From: Stappia indica
Lineage (GTDB): Bacteria; Pseudomonadota; Alphaproteobacteria; Rhizobiales; Stappiaceae
DNA: 64,000 nucleotides
Assembly: GCF_020177335.1 (NCBI RefSeq)
Contig: NZ_JAIVMG010000015.1
Span: 1-64,000 of the forward strand
Reading direction: 5' to 3'
In this document: piece by piece, positions 46,212-55,018 of the stretch
How positions within the stretch are numbered: the stretch's first letter is position 1
Layout: each line of letters begins with the position of its first letter
Program-made: the position numbers and the translations under genes
Notes under the pieces: generated by a model
Told to the model about the DNA's origin: nothing
Seen by the model: only the letters and a program-made list of their open reading frames with translations
Databases searched by the model: none

Positions 46212-47537
46212 ATGACCCATATCTTCCCCAGACATACCGCCATGCGCCTGCCGCGCGCCGTCTCCGGCGACGGCTGCTACATCATCGATGACAGCGGCAA
46301 GCGCTATCTGGACGCCTCTGGCGGCGCCGCCGTGTCCTGCCTCGGGCATTCGGACAAGACCGTCACCGAGGCGATCAAACGCCAGCTCGATGCCATCCCC
46401 TTCGCCCATACCGGCTTTTTCACTTCCGAAGCCGCCGAGGAGCTGGCCGATCTTCTGATTGCCCATGCCCCGGGCGACCTCGACCGGGTCTATCTGGTGT
46501 CCGGCGGATCGGAGGCGGTGGAAGCCGCGATCAAGCTTGCCCGCCAGTACCATCTTGAGCGGGGAGAGCCGAGCCGAGCGCGCATCATCGCCCGCCGCCA
46601 GAGCTACCACGGCAACACCATCGGCGCCCTGTCCGCTGGCGGCAACATGTGGCGGCGCGAGCCCTTCGGACCGCTGCTGGTCGACATGTCGCATATCGCT
46701 CCCTGCTACGCCTATCGCGACCAGCGGGAGGACGAGAGCGCCGAGGAATACGGCCGACGGGTCGCCGACGAATTGGAGGCGGAAATCCTCGCCCGCGGAC
46801 CGGAAACCATCGCCGCCTTCATCGCCGAACCGGTGGTCGGCGCCACCCTTGGCGCCGTGCCCGCCGTGCCGGGCTATTTCGCCCGGATCCGCGAAATCTG
46901 CGACCGTTACGGCGTCCTGCTCATTCTCGATGAGGTGATGTGCGGCATGGGCCGCACCGGGCACCTGTTCGCCTGCGACGCAGATGGCGTGGTGCCGGAC
47001 ATCCTGTGCATCGCCAAGGGCCTTGGCGCCGGCTATCAGCCGATCGGCGCGACCTTGTGCAGCGCGGCGATCTATTCGGCCATCGAGACCGGTTCCGGCC
47101 TGTTCCAGCACGGCCACACCTATCTGGGGCACCCGGCCGCTGCCGCCGCCGGCCGGGCGGTGGTCAGCGCGCTGGTGGAGCGCGATCTCGTCGGCCGCTC
47201 GCGCGATATGGGCGCAAAGCTCGACGCGGCCCTGCGCGACCGCTTCGGCCAGCACCCCCATGTGGGCGACATTCGCGGCCGAGGCCTGTTCCTCGGCCTG
47301 GAACTGGTCGCCGACCGGGAGAGCAAGACCACGTTCGACCCGGCCCGCAAGCTTCACGCCGTCATCAAGAAGGCGGCCTTCACCCGCGGCCTGATCTGCT
47401 ATCCGATGGGCGGCACGATCGACGGCCGGCATGGCGACCACATCCTGCTTGCCCCGCCGTTCATCCTGGAGGACAGCCAGATCGACGAACTGGTCGACAA
47501 GCTCGCCGGAGCAATCGAGGACGGTCTGGCAAGCTGA
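46212..47537 (+). CDS. Class III PLP aminotransferase
   Basis: A 441-residue enzyme of the omega-amino acid/4-aminobutyrate aminotransferase class. VSGGSEAVEAAIKLAR, RRQSYHGNTIGAL, ILDEVMCGMGRTGHLFA (PLP Asp) and the lysine site CIAKGLGAGYQPIGA are intact. Substrate candidates are omega-amino acids or diamines; specificity cannot be read. It follows the LysE-type exporter, which may remove a related amino acid. Confidence 0.92.
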   Translation: MTHIFPRHTAMRLPRAVSGDGCYIIDDSGKRYLDASGGAAVSCLGHSDKTVTEAIKRQLDAIPFAHTGFFTSEAAEELADLLIAHAPGDLDRVYLVSGGSEAVEAAIKLARQYHLERGEPSRARIIARRQSYHGNTIGALSAGGNMWRREPFGPLLVDMSHIAPCYAYRDQREDESAEEYGRRVADELEAEILARGPETIAAFIAEPVVGATLGAVPAVPGYFARIREICDRYGVLLILDEVMCGMGRTGHLFACDADGVVPDILCIAKGLGAGYQPIGATLCSAAIYSAIETGSGLFQHGHTYLGHPAAAAAGRAVVSALVERDLVGRSRDMGAKLDAALRDRFGQHPHVGDIRGRGLFLGLELVADRESKTTFDPARKLHAVIKKAAFTRGLICYPMGGTIDGRHGDHILLAPPFILEDSQIDELVDKLAGAIEDGLAS

Positions 47538-47640
47538 CGCAGCGGCCTGCCCCAGTCCTGTCACCATTCGCCGCCACAACAGGCGGCGAATGCACAGGAT
47601 CGGAGGCAGCTGTTTCACCACGATGCACGGGAACAGGCAC

Positions 47641-48462
47641 ATGCGACGCGGACAACCATGCCGGCCCCTGCCGCTGGCCGGAACGGTGCTCGCCGCCGGA
47701 TCGATCCTGGCAATGCTTGCCGGTAGCCGCACAGCGGAAGCAACGGAGGCGATCCCCGTCCCGGCGTCCTGCCGCGCCGAGGCCACCGGACGCGAGGTCG
47801 TCATCGCCAGCATCGGCACAAACGGCGATCTGATTGCCGCCGACGGCGCCCTGTTCCGGCAGTCCGACCTCGTCTTTCCGGCAAAGGCCGCCCCCGCCCT
47901 GTCGGCGCGACGCCTGCCGACATCCCTGCAATTTACCGATACGTCGGGGGAACCGGACCGCTGGAACCGGCGCCTGGGGCATTTTTCCAATAAGAAAACG
48001 AATGGCTGGCTGGCCCATGCGCTTGTTTCCGCTGGTCAGGCGCTGGTCGCTCCCGCTCAGAGCCCCACCGACTGTCTGGCTCCGCTTTTCGGCGCCGAAC
48101 GGCAGGCCCGCAAGGCGCGGCGCGGTCTCTGGGCGACAGAACGGGTCTGGTCGGCGCACGAGCCGGACCAGCTTGCCCCGCGTACCGGCCGCTACACGCT
48201 GGTCAGCGGCCGGGTGCGCTCGGTGGGCCAAACCCGCTCGACGCTCTATCTCAATTTCGGTCGCCGCTGGAGCCGCGACTTCACGGTCACCATTCCGGCG
48301 GACGACGAAGCGGCCTTCGCGAAAGCCGGTCTCGACCTTCCTTCCCTGAAAGGCGCCACGGTGCGTGTGCGCGGGGTCATTCAATTTTCCGGCGGTCCGG
48401 GTATAAGGGTATTCCATCCCGCGCAGATCGAGCGGCTCGACAAGGACAACATGCGGCAGTGA
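47641..48462 (+). CDS. Exported thermonuclease-like protein
   Basis: A 273-residue protein with an Arg-rich N-terminus and a hydrophobic signal (about 1-35, ending near SRTAEA). The region VSAGQALVAPAQSPTDC followed by GAERQARKARRGLWATE matches the C-terminal part of staphylococcal-nuclease-like (TNase) domains. The catalytic Arg/Asp/Glu set of active nucleases is not clear, so it may be inactive. It overlaps the M48 lipoprotein gene by a TGATG-type junction, and the pair is probably cotranscribed. Earlier in-frame starts exist. Confidence 0.7.
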   Translation: MRRGQPCRPLPLAGTVLAAGSILAMLAGSRTAEATEAIPVPASCRAEATGREVVIASIGTNGDLIAADGALFRQSDLVFPAKAAPALSARRLPTSLQFTDTSGEPDRWNRRLGHFSNKKTNGWLAHALVSAGQALVAPAQSPTDCLAPLFGAERQARKARRGLWATERVWSAHEPDQLAPRTGRYTLVSGRVRSVGQTRSTLYLNFGRRWSRDFTVTIPADDEAAFAKAGLDLPSLKGATVRVRGVIQFSGGPGIRVFHPAQIERLDKDNMRQ

Positions 48463-49937
48463 TGACGCCCTCGCTCTTCAAACGGTTCGTTGCAAAGGGG
48501 ACCCGCCTCGCGCTCGTGAGCGTGGCCGCGGCTCTGCTTTCCGCCTGCCAGTTCTCCGGCTCCTCGCCGATCGACATCGGCACGCCGGCGCCGGGCAAGC
48601 TGCGTCCGGGCCTCTCCTCCGATCTTGGCGCCCGCGAACACCCGAAGGTGGTTGCGACCTACGGCGGCGTCTACGAGGACCGGGGCGCGGAACGGGCCGT
48701 CGCCCAGGTGGTCGGACGGCTGGTCGAGGCCTCGGACGATCCCTCGCAGAGCTACCGCATCACCATCCTGAACTCGCCGGCGGTCAACGCCTTTGCCCTG
48801 CCCGGGGGCTATCTCTATGTCACCCGGGGCCTTCTGGCACTGGCGACCGACACCTCGGAAGTGGCCGCCGTCCTCGCCCATGAGATGGCCCATGTCACCG
48901 CCAGCCACGCGATCAAGCGTCAGCAGCGGGCGGAGGCGACCGAACTGGCCGGCAAGGTGCTCGGCAATGTCGTCCGCGATCCGGATCAGGCCCGCGCGGC
49001 GATCATTTCCTCCCAGCTCTCCTTCGCCCGGTTCTCCCAGATCCAGGAACTGGAGGCGGACGGAGTTGGCGTGCGCACCCTGTCGCGTGCCCGCTACGAT
49101 CCGTTCGCCGCTGCCCGTTTCCTCAACGCCATGGGCCTCTACGCCGCCTATCAAAGCGCTCAGGGCACCACCTCCAGCGCGCCAGACTTCCTGTCATCCC
49201 ACCCGACCACGCCGGAGCGGGTGCAGACCGCCGTGCGCGCGGCCCGGCAGATCGGCGCGCCCGGTGTCGGCGAGCGCGACCGCGACGCCTATCTGACCAA
49301 GATCGACGGCATGCTCTATGGCGACGATCCGCTTGAAGGCTTTGTGCGCGGCCGCTCCTTCCTGCACAAGGCGCTCGGCATCAGCTTCACCGTCCCGCGT
49401 GGCTATGTGCTGGAAAATTCGCCCGAAGCAGTGCTGGCCAGCAACTCCGCCGGCACGGCCCTGCGCTTCGATGGCGCCGACCTGACGGACTTCGAATCAC
49501 TCACCGCCTATATGACCAGCGGCTGGATCAATGGCCTGATCCGCGACAGCGTGCGCGAAACCACGGTCAATGGCCTGCCGGCAGTCACCGCCTCGGCCAT
49601 CACCGATGGCTGGACCTTCCGCATCGCCGTGGTGCGCATCGGCCGCACCGGTTACCGCTTCATCTTCGCCTCGCGCAAGGGCGGCAATGCCTTCGCCGCC
49701 GATTATCAGAACACTCTGGAAAGCTTCCGCCAGCTCACACCGACGGAACGGGCGCGGCTGCGTCCCTTGCGGATCAAGGTGATCCGCGCCGATGCCGGCG
49801 ATACCCCGGAAAAGCTGGCGGTCGGCATGAGCGGCATTGAGCCGGCACGCCGGCTTGAGCTGTTCACGATCCTCAACCAGACGCCCGCCGGCAAGCCGAT
49901 CCCCGCAGGCACTGCCCTGAAACTGATCGTCGACTGA
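48462..49937 (+). CDS. M48-family metalloprotease lipoprotein
   Basis: A 491-residue protein with a lipobox (LLSACQF, Cys29), predicting attachment to a membrane in the periplasm. The zinc site is LAHEMAHVTASH (about 139-150), with the third ligand in ELEADGVGV. A C-terminal domain ending PIPAGTALKLIVD may bind substrates or the cell wall. It resembles BepA/LoiP-type outer-membrane quality-control proteases. A GTG three bases upstream is an alternative start. The stop of the preceding gene overlaps it. Confidence 0.9.
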   Translation: MTPSLFKRFVAKGTRLALVSVAAALLSACQFSGSSPIDIGTPAPGKLRPGLSSDLGAREHPKVVATYGGVYEDRGAERAVAQVVGRLVEASDDPSQSYRITILNSPAVNAFALPGGYLYVTRGLLALATDTSEVAAVLAHEMAHVTASHAIKRQQRAEATELAGKVLGNVVRDPDQARAAIISSQLSFARFSQIQELEADGVGVRTLSRARYDPFAAARFLNAMGLYAAYQSAQGTTSSAPDFLSSHPTTPERVQTAVRAARQIGAPGVGERDRDAYLTKIDGMLYGDDPLEGFVRGRSFLHKALGISFTVPRGYVLENSPEAVLASNSAGTALRFDGADLTDFESLTAYMTSGWINGLIRDSVRETTVNGLPAVTASAITDGWTFRIAVVRIGRTGYRFIFASRKGGNAFAADYQNTLESFRQLTPTERARLRPLRIKVIRADAGDTPEKLAVGMSGIEPARRLELFTILNQTPAGKPIPAGTALKLIVD

Positions 49938-49990
49938 CACCGCTTCCGCCCGCTTGAGGAAAATCAAGGCGCCCGCATCTTCCTTCCGAT

Positions 49991-50006
49991 ATTCATATAT
50001 TGGAAT
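49991..50006. promoter_or_regulatory. Candidate SqrR/BigR-type operator
   Basis: ATTC-ATATATTG-GAAT fits the ATTC-N8-GAAT pattern described for persulfide-sensing ArsR regulators SqrR and BigR. It is 40 bases before a YeeE/YedE transporter, a typical member of such regulons. It also contains TATATT, a possible -10 box. No ArsR gene is in the window. Confidence 0.5.
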
Positions 50007-50045
50007 GTGATATGCGTGCCTGGACGGGATGGCGGGAGGCAGGAA

Positions 50046-51134
50046 ATGGATCTGACCGGCTGGTTCGAGATTTTCGGCGAGGAGGGAACCTCGGCCATCG
50101 GCGGCCTGTTGATCGGCATCGCCTTTGGCGCCTTCGCCCAGCGCAGCCGCTTCTGCCTGCGCGCCGCCGTGGTGGAATTCGTGCGCGGCGCCATTCAGTT
50201 GAAGGTGGCCGTCTGGCTGATTGCCTTCGCTTCCGCCGTCTTCCTGACCCAGGCGCTGATCAGCCTGGACCTGCTGGACGTGTCCGAGGCCAGGCAATTC
50301 GCCGCGCGCGGCTCCATCTCCGGCGCGTTGATCGGCGGGGCGCTGTTCGGCTGCGGCATGGTGCTGGCCCGGGGCTGCGCCAGCCGGCTGCTCGTCCTGT
50401 CCGCCACCGGAAATCTGCGTGCGCTGCTCTCCGGTCTGATCTTCGCCGTCGCCGCCGAAGCCTCCATTCATGGCCTCTTGTCGCCCTTGCGCGACTGGCT
50501 CGCCGGCTTGTGGACCGTCGGCGGGCGCGACCGGCTCGACCTCTTGCAACTGCTCGGACCGGGCCCCGAAGCCGGTCTGGTGATCGGGCTCCTGTTCCTG
50601 TCCGGTGCGGTGTTCTTCGCCGTCCGCGCCCGCCTCGGCCCCTGGGGCTGGCTTGGCGCTGCCGGTGTCGGCGCCACCGTCGCCGCCGGCTGGTGGTTCA
50701 CCTATCAGCTGTCGTTCCAGGCATTCGAGCCCATGACGGTGAAGAGCATGACCTTCACCGGTCCTTCCGCTGACACCCTGATGACCGTCCTTACCCCGCC
50801 GGGCACCAACATCGATTTCGACATCGGCCTTGTCCCCGGCGTCTTCATCGGCGCGGCCATCGCTGCCCTGCTTGCCCGCGAGTGGACGCTGGAGGGGTTT
50901 CGGGATGGGCACAGCATGCGCCGCTACATTGCCGGTGCGGTACTGATGGGCTTCGGCGGAATGCTGGCCGGCGGCTGCGCCGTCGGCGCCGGCGTCACCG
51001 GCGGTTCGATCTTCGCCCTCACCGCGTGGCTGACGCTCAGCGCCATGTGGGCCGCCGCCGGGCTGACCGATCTGCTGATCGACCGCCGCGGCGCGCAGGC
51101 CAGCGGCACGGCGGAAGCGCCCGCCCTGCCCTGA
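50046..51134 (+). CDS. YeeE/YedE family sulfur-compound transporter
   Basis: A 362-residue membrane protein with about nine hydrophobic segments, related to the thiosulfate importer TsuA. The conserved cysteines thought to pass the sulfur compound are at RSRFCLRAAVVEF, LFGCGMVLARGCASRLL and GGMLAGGCAVGAGVTGGS. The AGGA site supports the ATG at 50046. The predicted operator upstream suggests induction by reactive sulfur species. No sulfurtransferase follows, so its partner is elsewhere. Confidence 0.88.
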   Translation: MDLTGWFEIFGEEGTSAIGGLLIGIAFGAFAQRSRFCLRAAVVEFVRGAIQLKVAVWLIAFASAVFLTQALISLDLLDVSEARQFAARGSISGALIGGALFGCGMVLARGCASRLLVLSATGNLRALLSGLIFAVAAEASIHGLLSPLRDWLAGLWTVGGRDRLDLLQLLGPGPEAGLVIGLLFLSGAVFFAVRARLGPWGWLGAAGVGATVAAGWWFTYQLSFQAFEPMTVKSMTFTGPSADTLMTVLTPPGTNIDFDIGLVPGVFIGAAIAALLAREWTLEGFRDGHSMRRYIAGAVLMGFGGMLAGGCAVGAGVTGGSIFALTAWLTLSAMWAAAGLTDLLIDRRGAQASGTAEAPALP

Positions 51135-51158
51135 CCAAGCCAGGTCCGGACGTCCGCC

Positions 51159-53309
51159 TCAATAGCGCCGCTGGCGCCGGCGCAAGGCGACCTGCCGGTT
51201 GGAGACCTTGATCGCATCGCTCAGGGTCACGACACCCAGCGGCGTCAACAGGGCGATCAGCTTGCGCAAGACCTCCGCGGTCGCCAGCGCATCCCCCAGC
51301 GCCGTATGCCGGTCCTCCACGGGGATGACGATGCCGAACCGCTCGGCCAGCGCATCAAGCGTGAGGCTTTCGCTGGCGCCGAAGATGTGACCGGCCAGCA
51401 GCACCGTATCCAGCACCGGCTGTTCAAAGCGCAGGCCGGTGCGGCCCTGGTATTTTGACAGGAAGGTCATGTCGAAGGCCGCGTTATGCGCCACCAGGAC
51501 ACTGTCACCGATGAAGGCATAAAAGCGCGGCAGCACCTGCTCCACCGGATCCGCCTCCGCCACCATGTCATCGGTGATGCCGTGGATGCGGCTGGACGCC
51601 GGCGGGATCGGCCGCCCCGGGTTGACCAGGCCGTCAAAGATCTCGCCGCGCAACACCCGGTCGTTGACGATCCGCACCCCGGCCACCGACACCAGGTCGT
51701 CGCCGCGCGACGGTTCCAGCCCGGTGGTTTCCGTATCGAACACCACATAGGACAAATTGCGCAAAAGCGTCTCGCCGATGGTGCTCGGTGTCGGCCGGGC
51801 AAACAGGTCGAAGTCATAGAACTCCGGCCGCGGCGCCAGCGGCGCGCTGGACTTCATCGGCCGGTCCTGATGCTCCACCGCCACGGCCAGCGGCAACCGA
51901 AGCCGGGCCTGCCCGCCGCCAAGCACATCGCTCCACACGTCGGTCTTGTGCCGGCTGAGCACATCCCGGCCGGTCATTGCCCCCAGCGCCTCTTCCAGCG
52001 GTTCGTCGAGCCAGCCTTCCAGCACCGGTTCGGGCACCGGCTCCCCCGCCCACAGCAGATCGAGATAGGCCGTTCCATCGCGCCGGCTGGTCGACAGGCG
52101 GAAATCACGCACCTGCGCCCAGACGCCGATGCGATTCATCATCCGGTCGACCAGATCGACCACGGTGGCACTGTCGCAGGACAGCCACAGCGGATCGCCC
52201 ATCACCGTCACGGACAGGTCCCGTCCCTCGGACCGGCGAGCGGCGATACAGTCCATCAGTGTGGACGAGTAGACCTCCGTCATCGGCCAGGCCCCGGCCA
52301 GAAGGTCTCCCGCTACCTGGTCGAGCCGATCGAGCCGCTCCCCCAGCGCCCGGGTTTCCACGTCGACCGTCTCGCGCAGCCGCTCGCGGGCCGCGTCATC
52401 CATCGGCGCCTTGCGCAACAGCACCTCCCCCGACAGGGACAGCGTCGCCACCCGCTGACGCATGTCGCGGGTCACGTCCTGAAGCAGACGGTCGCGCCAG
52501 ATCCCGGCGGCCAGCTCGTCGGTCACCTTGTCGAAGGTCACCACATAGCCGATCGCCTCGCGCTCCTCCTCGCCGAGGATCAGCGACATGCGCCCGCGCA
52601 GGCTTTCGTGACCGCAGGCGGTGGTGCCGATGAACTGGGCCGCCAGCCCGTCCTTGTGGCTGCGGTACCGGCCGGAGGAAAAGCGCCGCGTCAGCCGCTC
52701 CAGACTGTGCCGCAGCGGCTGACCGGCGACCAGACCGGTCAATCGCCGCTCCAGCCCAAGCGGGCTGCTGCGCCCCTGATCGAGCAGGTGATGGGCAAAC
52801 CGGTTGTACAGAAGAACCTTGTGATCGAGGGTGCAGATCACCACCCCCTGCTGCAGATCGCGCAGCACCGCTTCCAGTTGCCCCTTCTGCCGGTCCGCTT
52901 CGGCGGTGGCAACGGCGACCATCTCTTCCACGTCGGCCCGCGCCTCGAGCAGCGCCACAGCCGCCTCCCGCACGGCCGGCGCGAGCAGCCCGAGATAGCG
53001 CCCGGTGTCCTGAGGGATTTCGCGCGGGGTGCCGGCATGAACACTGGCGCGCAACTCCGCGCCCAGTTTCATCAACGGCTGGGCGACATGGTCGTCGAAC
53101 TTCAGCCAGACCCACAAGGTCAGTCCGGCGCTGGCGAACAGCGCCACACCGCCCCCCAGCACCAGCGCATTGACCGGCACCTGCGGCGCCGCTGCCGCAA
53201 GATAGATCATGGCACCGGCAATGCTTGCCGAGGTGCCGAGCAGGATCAGGGCGAAGAACAGAAAAAACCGCAGCCGCAGGTTCCAGCGCTCGGCCCAGCC
53301 ATCAGGCAT
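51159..53309 (-). CDS. Sensor-like protein fused to DnaQ-type 3'-5' exonuclease
   Basis: A 716-residue fusion. Two transmembrane helices (about 12-37 and 45-68) are followed by a helical linker, a PAS-like region (about 145-270), a helix pair like a histidine kinase DHp (about 272-335; VTRDMRQRVATL has no phospho-acceptor His) and a degenerate ATPase-like region (about 345-440). The C-terminal third (about 515-690) is an intact DEDDh exonuclease: FDTETTGLEP, VAHNAAFDMTFL and HTALGDALAT. It overlaps the upstream response regulator by eight bases. Such fusions exist in alphaproteobacteria, but their role is unknown to me. Confidence 0.85.
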   Translation of the reverse strand: MPDGWAERWNLRLRFFLFFALILLGTSASIAGAMIYLAAAAPQVPVNALVLGGGVALFASAGLTLWVWLKFDDHVAQPLMKLGAELRASVHAGTPREIPQDTGRYLGLLAPAVREAAVALLEARADVEEMVAVATAEADRQKGQLEAVLRDLQQGVVICTLDHKVLLYNRFAHHLLDQGRSSPLGLERRLTGLVAGQPLRHSLERLTRRFSSGRYRSHKDGLAAQFIGTTACGHESLRGRMSLILGEEEREAIGYVVTFDKVTDELAAGIWRDRLLQDVTRDMRQRVATLSLSGEVLLRKAPMDDAARERLRETVDVETRALGERLDRLDQVAGDLLAGAWPMTEVYSSTLMDCIAARRSEGRDLSVTVMGDPLWLSCDSATVVDLVDRMMNRIGVWAQVRDFRLSTSRRDGTAYLDLLWAGEPVPEPVLEGWLDEPLEEALGAMTGRDVLSRHKTDVWSDVLGGGQARLRLPLAVAVEHQDRPMKSSAPLAPRPEFYDFDLFARPTPSTIGETLLRNLSYVVFDTETTGLEPSRGDDLVSVAGVRIVNDRVLRGEIFDGLVNPGRPIPPASSRIHGITDDMVAEADPVEQVLPRFYAFIGDSVLVAHNAAFDMTFLSKYQGRTGLRFEQPVLDTVLLAGHIFGASESLTLDALAERFGIVIPVEDRHTALGDALATAEVLRKLIALLTPLGVVTLSDAIKVSNRQVALRRRQRRY

Positions 53310-53700
53310 TCGCGCGCCCCGCCAGCCCCGGCGTCTCCGTGAGCAGCCGCGCCACCACGGCCATCAGCTCGGAGGCGGTGAAAGGCTTGGCCAGATGGGC
53401 ATCCGCACCAAGGGCTTGCCCCTTCTCGATGTCGACGGCGCGCGAACAGGCGCTCATCATCACCACCGGGATTTCCCGGGACAGCGGATCGCCGCGCATC
53501 GACTGGCACAGGGCATAGCCGGTGCCATCCGGCAGTTCCGCATCCAGCAGGACAATATCCGGCGGATGCGCGTTCAGCGCCGCGCGCGCTGTCCCGGCGC
53601 TATCGGCGGTGTCCACCAGATAGCCGTCTTCCTCGATCAGGTCCTTGAGAAACCCGGTCAGGGTTATCGCATCGTCGACAATCAGAACCCGTGCGGTCAT
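53302..53700 (-). CDS. Single-domain response regulator
   Basis: A 132-residue receiver-only protein: VLIVDDAIT with the acidic pair Asp9/Asp10, phospho-acceptor Asp53 in VLLDAELPDG, Ser83 in VVMMSAC and Lys105 in HLAKPF. There is no output domain beyond a short Gly/Ala tail. It is translationally coupled to the sensor-exonuclease fusion, so the two probably act together. No complete kinase that would phosphorylate it is nearby. Confidence 0.92.
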   Translation of the reverse strand: MTARVLIVDDAITLTGFLKDLIEEDGYLVDTADSAGTARAALNAHPPDIVLLDAELPDGTGYALCQSMRGDPLSREIPVVMMSACSRAVDIEKGQALGADAHLAKPFTASELMAVVARLLTETPGLAGRANA

Positions 53701-53887
53701 GCGCTTTCCTCCTCCGCATATTACTATGCCCGCCGGGCCGGGCCAGCACTAGAACGCCATTCGTCTAGGGTGCGGTCCGCGGGATGGGGCCCCGAGGTCA
53801 TGACATCGCCGGCCAAGCGCGCTAAAGCAGGGCCAATCGCCGCGCCCCTGCCGATCGCGCGGCCGCACACATGAACGAAGGCACACG

Positions 53888-54304
53888 ATGACCGATCAGA
53901 TCGCACCGTTTCTAGGCACCTGGCTGCTCGACCTTGATGACAGCGAGTTTGACCAGAGCGACCTTCCCCGCTCCGGCCAGTGCCGGATCGAGGAGGAGTT
54001 CGGTCTGGTCACCATCCGCATGATGCTGGTCACCGCCGAGGGAGAAACCGTGGAAGGCGAGATGGCGGCAATCCCTGGCGGTCCCGGCCAGCGCCTGTCA
54101 CAGAGCGGCCTTGCCGACCGTCTGCTGCTGTTCTTCGAAGGCGACCGCACCCTGACCTCGGAGGCCAAGCGCGGCAACGAGGTGCTGATGACCGCGCGCA
54201 GGCGTTTGTCAGAGGATGGCCGCACCCTGGAAATCGAACAATCGGTGAATGTTCCCGGCCAGGGCGAAGTGGTCAACACGGCCATCTACCGCCGGGCGCA
54301 GTAG
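53888..54304 (+). CDS. Hypothetical protein, possibly lipocalin-like
   Basis: A 138-residue protein without signal peptide. It begins with GTWLLDLDDSEFD, a pattern seen in small beta-barrel lipid-binding proteins, and is mostly predicted beta strand with alternating hydrophobic residues. There are no cysteines at catalytic positions and no known motif that I recognise. It is divergent from the response regulator, with 187 bases between them. Function unknown. Confidence 0.7.
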   Translation: MTDQIAPFLGTWLLDLDDSEFDQSDLPRSGQCRIEEEFGLVTIRMMLVTAEGETVEGEMAAIPGGPGQRLSQSGLADRLLLFFEGDRTLTSEAKRGNEVLMTARRRLSEDGRTLEIEQSVNVPGQGEVVNTAIYRRAQ

Positions 54305-54321
54305 CCGGATATCCGACCGGG

Positions 54322-54837
54322 CTACCAGACCGCTGGCCAGGACGGCGGCCAGCCCGCCTGCCAGCGTCCGGCCGCCAGAACGCCGAGCCACAACGCCAAC
54401 GAAATCAGACCGGCGGTGCGGAACCGGGAGATCGTCCCGCGCGAATCCACCTGCGCCAGCAGGCGCCAGGCCGGGACGATCCGCAGCATCAGCGCATTCA
54501 GCCCGGCCAGAGCGATCAGCCCCATCTTGAGCTGGAACCCGGGCAGCGCCGCCAGCGCATGCGGTCGTAGCGACATCATCGCCAGACCCGTGGCAAGCGC
54601 CAGCAGAAACCCGACGGCGGAGACCGGGACCAGAACTCGGGCAAGTTCGGACAGCGGCACCGACGGCCACAGCCCGAGCATCCTGAGATCGAACGGCAGA
54701 ATGGCGCCAAACAGCATCGCCGCACCAATGACATGGGCAAAGGCGGTCAGATCGCGCGCAAGCGCGGACCCGGCCAGGAAGACCGCCACCGGCGAGCCTT
54801 GCAGAAAATCGTAAAACGCCCCGAGTTCCGTGATCAT
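54322..54837 (-). CDS. Integral membrane protein, DUF6644-like
   Basis: A 171-residue protein with four to five hydrophobic helices. FAHVIGAAMLFGAILPFDLRML has a conserved His within the first helices, as in small heme-binding or DUF2214/DUF6644 membrane proteins. LPGFQLKMGLIALAGLNAL is the second signature. Function unknown. It converges on the upstream hypothetical gene, leaving 17 bases. Confidence 0.7.
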   Translation of the reverse strand: MITELGAFYDFLQGSPVAVFLAGSALARDLTAFAHVIGAAMLFGAILPFDLRMLGLWPSVPLSELARVLVPVSAVGFLLALATGLAMMSLRPHALAALPGFQLKMGLIALAGLNALMLRIVPAWRLLAQVDSRGTISRFRTAGLISLALWLGVLAAGRWQAGWPPSWPAVW

Positions 54838-55018
54838 GGTCCGGCTTGTCCGCTCGCCTCAGTCCATCCTTGATAGCGTGATTCTCCCATTTCACGACCT
54901 GTGTCCAGCAGCGGATGGCGTCCCCGCACCGCTTTTCGCGTCCCACCGCAGGACCGGGGACTTGTCATTGCACCCATCGCCCCCCACAAGAATAAGGCGA
55001 ACCTCGGAGCGGCCGATC

